11,323 nt of DNA from CAZAGD01 sp049699975 (GTDB lineage Bacteria > Desulfobacterota > SM23-61), in contig JBNAWB010000117.1 of the NCBI GenBank assembly GCA_049699975.1, positions 1 to 11,323 of the forward strand, given 5' to 3'. The position numbers and the translations under genes were made by a program. This document shows, one piece after another, positions 1-4,820 of this stretch (position 1 is the stretch's first letter; each line of letters opens with the position of its first letter). The notes beneath the pieces are model-generated. The model was not told the origin of the DNA, did not search any database, and worked only from the letters and a program-made list of their open reading frames with translations.

Positions 1-18
1 CAATTCCCGGCCGATTTT

Positions 19-85
19 AATTTCGCCTCTCCCCCTCCCGCCTGTCTCCTGCTGTGAGAAAAATTAAAACTGATCGACGGTCAGT
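19..85. repeat. Left arm of a 67/68-bp inverted repeat bounding the window
   Basis: The reverse complement of the last 68 bases of the window (11256-11323) matches this segment with one single-base gap and two adjacent mismatches. The match stops abruptly after TCAGT at 85. The inner end has its own imperfect symmetry (ACTGA, 7 nt, TCAGT at 69-85). No coding capacity is seen. It may be a dispersed repeat family at which a contig ended, or the ends of a larger element. Confidence 0.85.
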
Positions 86-119
86 CTCCAAATCCATGGG
101 TCGATCAGTAGTAACCCAT
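69..119. repeat. Overlapping short inverted repeats
   Basis: ACTGATCGAC (69-78) is the exact reverse complement of GTCGATCAGT (100-109), with 21 nt between. ATGGGT (96-101) and ACCCAT (114-119) form a second, mutually exclusive pairing. The first arm lies inside the terminal repeat and the second outside it. Function unknown. Confidence 0.45.
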
Positions 120-131
120 CACTGAAGAATA

Positions 132-144
132 GGTTTATTAAACC
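132..144. repeat. 13-bp palindrome GGTTTA-T-TAAACC
   Basis: A perfect 6-bp inverted repeat with a one-base centre in gene-free DNA. It could be a protein-binding site or chance. No adjacent gene gives it a role. Confidence 0.3.
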
Positions 145-163
145 AGCGAGGCTGTTTCGTAAG

Positions 164-199
164 GTCATCGCGAGGGAGCGTAGCGCCCGCGGCGATCTC
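164..199. repeat. REP-like interspersed palindrome (GTCATTGCGAGG-type family)
   Basis: The segment begins GTCATCGCGAGG and ends GGCGATCTC. ATCGC (167-171) pairs with GCGAT (192-196) and GGG (174-176) with CCC (186-188), around a short AGCGTAGCG centre. From memory this is a variant of a dispersed noncoding palindrome found in many bacterial and metagenome-assembled genomes. The structure is seen directly; family membership is recall. Confidence 0.55.
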
Positions 200-220
200 G
201 TAATGTGTGGAAAATAGGGG

Positions 221-240
221 ACGCAGATGAACGCAGATGA
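221..240. repeat. Tandem 10-bp repeat (ACGCAGATGA x2)
   Basis: Two exact adjacent copies of ACGCAGATGA, followed by an A-run. It resembles dispersed noncoding sequence common in anaerobe and candidate-phylum genomes. No coding signal overlaps it. Confidence 0.5.
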
Positions 241-323
241 AAAAAGCAGGGAGCACGGAGCGGGGAGTGAGGAGTGAAATTATTTGTCGTCAGGCGCAAG
301 GCAGGAGAGCTGAAGGAGAAAAA

Positions 324-354
324 GCAAAGCGCATAAGGGCAAAGCGCTAAGCGC
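324..354. repeat. Short direct repeats of GCAAAGCGC
   Basis: GCAAAGCGC occurs at 324-332 and 339-347, followed by the related TAAGCGC at 348-354. This low-complexity patch creates a spurious minus-strand reading frame. It is best read as degenerate repeat DNA. Confidence 0.45.
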
Positions 355-521
355 ATTGCACCGAGCGAAAATCGAAAAGAAGTTCTATAGTAGGGAAGTG
401 ATACAGTGCCGAATTTACGCAGAAAATAAAATAAGGTAAGTCAAAAATTTTTGAATTATAAAAATCTCTATACTACATACTTGCCAACTCTTTAAATTTT
501 ATTAGGAAACAGGGCAAATCT

Positions 522-549
522 CACAGAGCTCGCAGAGCACACAGAGAAA
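522..549. repeat. CACAGAG/GCAGAG low-complexity repeat patch
   Basis: A run of CACAGAG, GCAGAG and CACAGAG units. It resembles another widely dispersed noncoding sequence type. No gene overlaps it. Confidence 0.4.
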
Positions 550-621
550 GAATTGTAAAAAATTTTTAAAAAATTATATGCCCTGGAAGGCGGTTCCTTG
601 TTGATTAAGGATAAAACGTAG

Positions 622-642
622 GGCAAGCCTTTAGGGCTTGCC
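622..642. repeat. Hairpin GGCAAGCC / GGCTTGCC
   Basis: An exact 8-bp stem (622-629 with 635-642) closes a 5-nt TTTAG loop. Only GAAAAAT follows on the plus strand, so there is no convincing U-tract for plus-strand termination, and no gene lies just upstream. It is probably another interspersed palindrome. Confidence 0.5.
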
Positions 643-830
643 GAAAAATGCGGCCAGGGATAAACCAGGGATGAACCCTTGCCGTACAATTTCCACTCTT
701 CACTTGGCCAAAGAGGATGGAGGGATTAAATAGTTTAGCTGCGGCTCTGCTGCGCTGGGGAGTATCAAAGCTTACTTCACAGAAATCATCCCCTTTTCAG
801 CGATGGATTACAATTAGTAATTAAAAAAGA

Positions 831-859
831 TTGCATTTTTCGGAGAAAAATGTTATTTA
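831..859 (+). promoter_or_regulatory. Weak candidate promoter upstream of the mini-ORF
   Basis: TTGCAT (831-836) and TATTTA (854-859) are 17 bp apart in AT-rich DNA. Each matches its sigma-70-type consensus at only three of six positions. The expected start would lie about 10 nt before a strong Shine-Dalgarno. The call rests mainly on position. Confidence 0.25.
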
Positions 860-889
860 TTTTCAAAAAAGAAAAAGGAGGTGAAAAAG

Positions 890-925
890 ATGGGGAAGCC
901 ACAGACTCCTCTTTCTCTTATTTGA
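890..925 (+). CDS. Putative 11-codon leader ORF ending in UGA
   Basis: The ATG at 890 follows AAGGAGGTGA (875-884), a near-perfect complement of the 16S rRNA 3' end, with 8 nt between GGAGG and ATG. The frame reads MGKPQTPLSLI and stops at UGA (923-925). A 6-bp hairpin, TAGGCC/GGCCTA (936-941 with 948-953), follows 10 nt later. If the UGA were decoded, the frame would continue to TAA at 1028 (46 residues), but that extension is Arg/Gly-rich, has no Cys and looks non-coding. Such a strong initiation site before so short a frame, 270 nt upstream of yedE in a selenium locus, suggests a leader peptide, possibly sensing UGA/Sec decoding. I do not recognise the peptide, and the signal could be a chance G-rich stretch. 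Confidence 0.3.
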   Translation: MGKPQTPLSLI

Positions 926-935
926 GGGGCGATTT

Positions 936-953
936 TAGGCCCCACGAGGCCTA
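936..953 (+). promoter_or_regulatory. Hairpin downstream of the mini-ORF UGA
   Basis: TAGGCC (936-941) pairs exactly with GGCCTA (948-953) around a CCACGA loop. The loop begins 16 nt after the UGA, at the short end of the usual bacterial SECIS distance, but it lacks the early loop G typical of SECIS elements. An alternative pairing is GGGGC (926-930) with GCCCC (939-943). Its role is unproven. Confidence 0.3.
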
Positions 954-1074
954 GGTTAGGTCTCAGGCTATATGGCGGGGAGAGGAGAATGAGGCTGGTC
1001 CCCAGAAATTATTTTTACCTGTCTGTTTAATCCTGCCTGATTCTCCCTCCGTAAGCGCAAATAAAAAACCATCT

Positions 1075-1103
1075 TTGCTTAAGATGCAGATGTAAACTAT
1101 TTA
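1075..1103 (+). promoter_or_regulatory. Candidate yedE promoter
   Basis: TTGCTT (1075-1080) and TATTTA (1098-1103) are separated by 17 bp. The -10 element lies inside the palindrome at 1090-1106, so a bound regulator would block it. Both hexamers are weak matches to consensus. Confidence 0.3.
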
Positions 1104-1106
1104 CAT
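1090..1106. promoter_or_regulatory. Operator-like palindrome upstream of yedE
   Basis: ATGTAAACTATTTACAT is a perfect 7-3-7 inverted repeat, 87 nt before the yedE start and overlapping the candidate -10 element. The symmetry and position fit a dimeric regulator binding site. I cannot name the regulator. The half-site ATGTAAA recurs at 4077-4083 upstream of yedF. Confidence 0.45.
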
Positions 1107-1134
1107 TTTATCCGCACCTTTGCCTTAGGCAGGA

Positions 1135-1158
1135 CCATCAAGGCAACTCGGTTGATGG
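1135..1158 (+). promoter_or_regulatory. Hairpin in the yedE 5' leader
   Basis: CCATCAA (1135-1141) pairs exactly with TTGATGG (1152-1158) around a 10-nt loop. A small TGCC/GGCA hairpin lies just upstream. The stem ends 22 nt before the yedE Shine-Dalgarno. It matches no riboswitch class I recognise and has no U-tract, so a translational or mRNA-stability role is only a guess. Confidence 0.35.
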
Positions 1159-1193
1159 ATAAATCCAAATTTCAATAATGAGGAGGAAGGGTC

Positions 1194-2288
1194 ATGCCCA
1201 AGATGGTATCTTTTTTTGCTTCCCGTAAAGGAATTATTTTGGCGGGAGTGTTCATTGGTATTTTTGCACCTTTGCTGCAAAAAATGGGTAATCCGGCCAA
1301 CATGGGGATTTGCGTTGCCTGCTTTGAGAGGGATATAGCCGGCGCGCTGGGCCTCCATCGGGCCGCAGTAGTGCAATATATGAGACCAGAAATTATCGGG
1401 TTTGTATTAGGTTCCCTTTTGGCTGCATATTTGTTTGGAGAGTTCCGGGCCCGGGCTGGCTCGGCCACTATAGTTAGGTTCTTCTTGGGGGTATTTGCCA
1501 TGATAGGCGCCTTAGTATTCTTAGGTTGCCCATGGCGAGCTTTGCTTCGCCTTGCTGGAGGCGACGGCAATGCTATTTTTGGTCTTTTGGGACTCATCAC
1601 GGGAATTTGGATAGGTACTCTATTTTTAAAGAGTGGCTATAATCTGGGACGGTCTCAAGCCACCTACACGTCAGTGGGATGGTTATTGCCTATCCTTATG
1701 GTAGGATTTCTCATCCTCATGCTTATTTTCCCCCAAATCCCCGGAAAAGAGAAAAGTGGCGTTCTTTTTTATAGTCAGAAAGGACCAGGCTCCATGCATG
1801 CTCCGCTGTTCTTTTCCTTGGTGGTAGGCTTAGCCATCGGCTTTTTAGCTCAGAAAACGCGCTTCTGTACTATGGGCGCTTTTCGAGACTTAATTTTATT
1901 CCGGCAAGGACACTTATTTTGGGGGGTGTTAGCCCTCCTGGTAACTGCTTTTATTATCAATCTGTTCTTGAGGCAATTTAATCCTGGCTTTATAAATCAG
2001 CCTGTGGCTCATAACATGAGCTTATGGAATTTCGCAGGTATGGCTTTAGCCGGATTAGCTTTTGTTTTGGCCGGAGGCTGCCCGGGGCGCCAGCTCTTTT
2101 TAGCCGGAGAAGGCGATGGAGATGCCGCCGTTTTTGTAATCGGCATGATCGTAGGTGCTGGTATTTCCCATAATTTTGGCTTAGCCAGTTCTCCAGATGG
2201 CGTTGGTCCTTATGGCATTCCGGCAGTCCTCATTGGATTTTTAGCTTGCCTTTTTATCGGCTTTACCATGAGAGAAAAAATGAATTAA
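1194..2288 (+). CDS. yedE: Selenium-metabolism YeeE/YedE-family membrane protein (putative transporter)
   Basis: A 364-residue polytopic inner-membrane protein of the YeeE/YedE family, whose thiosulfate-transporter (TsuA) relatives carry sulfur compounds. The selenium-associated subfamily is thought, mainly from gene neighbourhood, to import a selenium species. Many hydrophobic segments are visible. Cysteines sit in the expected contexts: GICVAC (C40 and C43), LGCPWR (C112), RFCTMG (C225) and GGCPGRQ (C296). The two halves look like a pseudo-repeat, as expected for the family. The ATG at 1194 follows AGGAGG by 7 nt and gives a short basic N-terminus before the first membrane span. It leads the cluster, and the TusA-like gene starts 10 nt after its stop. 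The subfamily call is firm because of the cysteine motifs and the yedF/selD neighbours. Transport of selenium is inferred. Confidence 0.9.
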   Translation: MPKMVSFFASRKGIILAGVFIGIFAPLLQKMGNPANMGICVACFERDIAGALGLHRAAVVQYMRPEIIGFVLGSLLAAYLFGEFRARAGSATIVRFFLGVFAMIGALVFLGCPWRALLRLAGGDGNAIFGLLGLITGIWIGTLFLKSGYNLGRSQATYTSVGWLLPILMVGFLILMLIFPQIPGKEKSGVLFYSQKGPGSMHAPLFFSLVVGLAIGFLAQKTRFCTMGAFRDLILFRQGHLFWGVLALLVTAFIINLFLRQFNPGFINQPVAHNMSLWNFAGMALAGLAFVLAGGCPGRQLFLAGEGDGDAAVFVIGMIVGAGISHNFGLASSPDGVGPYGIPAVLIGFLACLFIGFTMREKMN

Positions 2289-2298
2289 GGAGGAAAAA

Positions 2299-2514
2299 AT
2301 GAGTCACATAGTGGATGCGCGAGGGCTTTCCTGTCCTCAGCCTGTTATGCTTACTTTAAAAGAGATAAAAAACCTGCCCGGAGGTGAGGTTATCGTTCTG
2401 GTGGATACAGATACTTCTAAAGAAAATGTTTGTCGAGCGGCCCAGAGTCAGGGTTGGCAGGTAAAAACTGTTGATCCGGAAGGGAAAGGCTATCGGATTA
2501 CTTTGCATAAATAG
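2299..2514 (+). CDS. TusA/SirA-like sulfur (selenium) carrier protein
   Basis: A 71-residue single-domain TusA/SirA-fold protein. The family signature, RGLSCPQP, places the persulfide-carrying cysteine at C12 at the start of helix 1. It is followed by the usual helix, a VLVDTDTSKENV strand-helix segment, and a final YRITLHK strand. TusA proteins pass sulfur as a protein-bound persulfide, and YeeE/YedE-linked members probably receive it from the transporter. Here, between yedE and a DUF3343 gene, a selenopersulfide (R-S-SeH) is a reasonable but unproven cargo. A strong AAGGAGG lies 6 nt before the ATG. The 10-nt and 9-nt gaps to its neighbours indicate co-transcription. The family is clear; the substrate is inferred. 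Confidence 0.88.
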   Translation: MSHIVDARGLSCPQPVMLTLKEIKNLPGGEVIVLVDTDTSKENVCRAAQSQGWQVKTVDPEGKGYRITLHK

Positions 2515-2523
2515 AGAGCAGAA

Positions 2524-3075
2524 ATGGCCCTGTTTTCTTTTCATAAGAGCAAGAAAAAGTCTTTCCTTCTCCAAAAACAAGGGGATAAAGGTTTTTTAGT
2601 ATTTGCCAATACGAGCGAAGTAATCCGAGCCGAAAAAATTTTGAAGGCCCAAGGTTTTGCAGTCCGGGTAATGGGACCTCCGCCCGAGATTCGCCGCGGC
2701 TGTGATTTAGTGATTGAGTTTCCCTTAATAGAAGCCTTGAAGATAAAGAAAATCTTAGAAGATGCCCGGATTCCTCCTCTGCAAATTGTTCCGGTTAATG
2801 GCCCATTACTGCAGCCCGTGGATTTATTCCAAATCAAGGATTTTGGCCGGCATTTAATGGTCAGAGCTGCGAATATGAAGCTCACTATAGATAAAGAAAC
2901 TCTCCTTATTGTCAATATTTCAGGCGGAGGATGCCCGGATGTTCCTTTTTTAGCTCAGGAGTTAGTAGGTAGGGATCTGGCGCAAGCACCAAATCCATTG
3001 GACATCGGTCACACTTTATGTGGCTATGCTTTGCAATTGGCTTTCGAGGAGGCTAAACGCCGATGCTTGCCGTAA
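2524..3075 (+). CDS. DUF3343 Se/S-carrier-like protein with C-terminal GGGCPDVP domain
   Basis: 183 residues in two parts. Residues about 20-90 match DUF3343, a small domain described as a putative Se/S carrier: a GFLVFANTSEVIRAEKIL strand-helix, then PPPEIRRGC with the expected conserved cysteine at C60. Residues about 95-183 form a second conserved-looking module, PVDLFQIKDF then LMVRAANMKLTID, a strand ending in ISGGGCPDVP (C137), and a helical GHTLCGYAL segment. I do not know a function for the second part. Its glycine-framed Cys suggests a thiol or selenol site. The only start-site signal is a weak GAGCAGAA, so translation may be coupled to the preceding gene. The end overlaps the next gene by 13 nt. 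A role in holding reactive selenium between YedE/TusA and SelD is inferred from neighbours. Confidence 0.75.
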   Translation: MALFSFHKSKKKSFLLQKQGDKGFLVFANTSEVIRAEKILKAQGFAVRVMGPPPEIRRGCDLVIEFPLIEALKIKKILEDARIPPLQIVPVNGPLLQPVDLFQIKDFGRHLMVRAANMKLTIDKETLLIVNISGGGCPDVPFLAQELVGRDLAQAPNPLDIGHTLCGYALQLAFEEAKRRCLP

Positions 3076-3917
3076 TAGGGACAATTCCTGATAATAATTT
3101 TCCACTAAAAGCTGGCTTAGTTACCAGGCAAGGGGAAGATCTTTTTATTGAAGGAGAAAAGATTAAGATTAATCGGGGTACTCCAGCATTGATTGCGGCG
3201 GCTTTAGAGATTGACCGCTTAGTTAGCCAAAGGGGCGTATTTTGTTATTTAATTGGCGACATAGGGAGGGGCGAGGGTAGTCAAAAATTATACGTCTATT
3301 TGCAAAATCATTTGCCAAAAACAATTTTTTCTACTTTGGTCTTTCATTATATTCTGCCTGATGTAGATGGTCATAATCGAGTTTTACTTGCTATTCAAGA
3401 GATGCCCAAAAAGCCAATCTTAATTGCCGATGCCGGGTATATGTATGCGGCTAAAATGAGTGGGCAAGCTCCAGAATATGATCTTTTTACCCCGGACGTA
3501 GGAGAGTTAGCTTTTTTAGCTGATGAGCTGGCCCCTCATCCTTTTTATACGCGGGGATTTATACTTCATGAAGATAATCGAGTACCCGATTTGATTGCCA
3601 GAGCATATGCCCATGAAAATGCAGCCCGTTATTTGTTAGTAAAAGGAAATATAGATTATGTGGTTAACCAGCAAGGAATTATAGCTAAGATTGAAGAGCC
3701 TTGCGTAGAAGCTTTGGAAGCCATAGGAGGAACAGGAGATACTTTAACGGGGATGGTGGGAGCTTTAGTTGCCTCAGGAAAAGAAATCGTTGAAGCAGCA
3801 ATTTTAGGTGCGCGCCTTAATCGCTTAGCTGGTTATTTGGCCAATCCTGATCCAGGTACATCGGTTAGGGAGATTATTAAGTGTATCCCTGAAGCTTGGG
3901 AAGAAATTCTAAAATAA
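3063..3917 (+). CDS. YjeF C-terminal-like (ribokinase-superfamily) kinase
   Basis: 284 residues resembling the C-terminal ADP/ATP-dependent NAD(P)H-hydrate dehydratase domain of YjeF/Nnr within the ribokinase superfamily. Visible landmarks are an ILIADAGYM strand where YjeF has a DADAL-like motif, LFTPDVGE (residues 141-148) in place of the classic LTPHPGE, LLVKGNID, and GGTGDTLTG (222-230). The last is the anion-hole motif with candidate catalytic base D226. It lacks the N-terminal epimerase domain of full Nnr. Replacement of the HPGE histidine by Asp and departure from DADAL suggest a different substrate. It overlaps the DUF3343 gene by 13 nt, with AGGAGG about 10 nt upstream inside that gene, which indicates coupled translation. 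The fold is well supported. Substrate and role in selenium metabolism are unknown. Confidence 0.7.
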   Translation: MLAVIGTIPDNNFPLKAGLVTRQGEDLFIEGEKIKINRGTPALIAAALEIDRLVSQRGVFCYLIGDIGRGEGSQKLYVYLQNHLPKTIFSTLVFHYILPDVDGHNRVLLAIQEMPKKPILIADAGYMYAAKMSGQAPEYDLFTPDVGELAFLADELAPHPFYTRGFILHEDNRVPDLIARAYAHENAARYLLVKGNIDYVVNQQGIIAKIEEPCVEALEAIGGTGDTLTGMVGALVASGKEIVEAAILGARLNRLAGYLANPDPGTSVREIIKCIPEAWEEILK

Positions 3918-3932
3918 ATATCAAGGCAATCC

Positions 3933-3945
3933 CCCAGAAGCTGGG
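3933..3945 (+). other. Short CCCAG-AAG-CTGGG hairpin after the kinase gene
   Basis: A 5-bp stem with a 3-nt loop begins 15 nt after the kinase stop and is followed by AAAATAT, not a U-tract. It is too weak to call a terminator, so read-through into yedF remains possible. Confidence 0.25.
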
Positions 3946-4003
3946 AAAATATAGGAGAAAGATAATTTTGGGGAAGTGAATTTTCCTGTCTCCTGGATGA
4001 TTG

Positions 4004-4047
4004 GAGAAAGTGATTTCATCGGATAGTCGATTTTTTCACAGTTTCTC
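4004..4047 (+). promoter_or_regulatory. Possible structured leader upstream of yedF
   Basis: GAGAAA (4004-4009) pairs with TTTCTC (4042-4047) and GTGA (4010-4013) with TCAC (4036-4039), with a 2-nt bulge on the 3' side. The inner part contains ATCGGATAGTCGAT followed by six Ts. It is not a tRNA and resembles no riboswitch I recognise. It lies in the 295-nt gap between the kinase gene and yedF. Confidence 0.25.
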
Positions 4048-4108
4048 GGTTACTAGGCCGATATTCGCTAAATAAAATGTAAATTTTTAAACAACCTCCT
4101 CACCTTCA

Positions 4109-4129
4109 CCTCTCCCCGATGGGGAGAGG
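4109..4129. repeat. Interspersed hairpin CCTCTCCCC-GAT-GGGGAGAGG
   Basis: A perfect 9-bp stem closes a 3-nt loop, flanked by imperfectly complementary CACCTTC and GAAGGGTG, so the full structure spans about 4097-4141. From memory it matches a palindromic repeat type (CTCACCCT...CCTCTCCC...) common in intergenic DNA of many bacteria. No U-tract follows, so it is more likely a repeat than a terminator. Confidence 0.6.
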
Positions 4130-4212
4130 AAGGGTGCGAGGAAAGTTCCTGGGGCAGCATTAAGTTCTACCCTTTTAAAGTAAGGCATTACCTAAATGAA
4201 GGAGGAAGAAGA

Positions 4213-4812
4213 ATGGAGAAAAGAGTTGATTGCCGGGGATTGGCTTGTCCCCAACCAGTCATCGAAACTAAAAAAGCCTTAGCTGAAGCAGATACATTAA
4301 TAGTGCTGGTTGATAATCCGGCCGCCAAAGAAAATGTTAAAAGGTTTGCCGAGAGTCAAGCGTGTAAGGTGGAAGTCATAGAAGAAAGAGGACAGTTTAC
4401 ATTAAAGATCGTAAAGCAAAAGCCCAAAGAAGAGTCTACCGTTAAATTAAAAATAAGAGAAAGTCCAGAACCAGCAAAAGATTTAGTTATATTTATTGAT
4501 ACAGATTCTATGGGCAGAGGGTCGGAAGAATTGGGTAAAATTTTGATGCGCTCTTTCTTACAAACTTTAGAGCAGTCAGAGGTGCAACCCCAAAAAGTCA
4601 TCCTGTTGAACAGCGGCGTGAAATTGGCTTGCGCGGGGTCAGAAGTTCTGGAAGATCTGCAAGAATTGGGAGCCAAGGGAGTAGAGATTCTTGCTTGTGG
4701 CACCTGCTTGGATTTTTTTGGCCTCAAAAAAAATCTTATGGCCGGCAAAGTATCGAATATGTACGAAATAATAAATTCCCTTGCCCAAGCTAAAAAAGTA
4801 ATCAAAATATAG
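4213..4812 (+). CDS. yedF: Sulfurtransferase-like selenium metabolism protein YedF
   Basis: 199 residues with the two-domain layout of the selenium-associated YedF family. An N-terminal TusA/SirA domain (about 1-72) carries CRGLACPQP with the CPxP cysteine at C12. A charged linker of about 20 residues leads to a C-terminal DsrE-like domain (about 92-199), with VIFIDTDSMGRG, VILLNSGVKLAC and a conserved CGTC motif (C162 and C165). Family distribution follows selD and selenium use, and YedF is thought to handle reactive selenium upstream of SelD. The biochemistry is not established. GGAGG lies 7 nt before the ATG. selD begins 8 nt after the stop, so the two are surely co-transcribed. It may start a separate transcript or continue from yedE. 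Confidence 0.92.
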   Translation: MEKRVDCRGLACPQPVIETKKALAEADTLIVLVDNPAAKENVKRFAESQACKVEVIEERGQFTLKIVKQKPKEESTVKLKIRESPEPAKDLVIFIDTDSMGRGSEELGKILMRSFLQTLEQSEVQPQKVILLNSGVKLACAGSEVLEDLQELGAKGVEILACGTCLDFFGLKKNLMAGKVSNMYEIINSLAQAKKVIKI

Positions 4813-4820
4813 AGAAAAAA

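Larger units (their letters stand above)
1..889. other. Gene-free, repeat-rich interval
   Basis: No reading frame here has a plausible ribosome-binding site or a recognisable protein. The two minus-strand frames of about 63-65 codons (165-356 and 492-689) run through repeat patches and give Ser/Phe/Leu-rich nonsense. The content is the terminal repeat arm, several palindromes, short direct repeats and AT-rich DNA leading to the next candidate promoter. Confidence 0.65.

Noticed and set aside
165..356. 63-codon minus-strand reading frame
   Set aside because: It runs through short repeats and the REP-like hairpin, has Ser/Phe/Leu-rich composition, no ribosome-binding site and no recognisable domain.
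492..689. 65-codon minus-strand reading frame
   Set aside because: It spans a low-complexity patch and a perfect hairpin, with no start signal or protein-like conservation.
890..1030. 46-residue selenoprotein read through the UGA at 923
   Set aside because: The extension is Arg/Gly-rich with AGG/AGA clusters, has no Cys partner for Sec, and the hairpin loop lacks the typical SECIS G. Kept only as a short leader candidate.
1172..1600. 142-codon minus-strand frame opposite yedE
   Set aside because: Antisense shadow of the well-supported yedE frame; Pro/Lys/Ala composition typical of a reverse-frame artefact.
3918..4212. selC (tRNA-Sec) or another tRNA in the intergenic gap
   Set aside because: No TTCGA-type T-loop, acceptor pairing or CCA-end pattern found here or in the other gaps.
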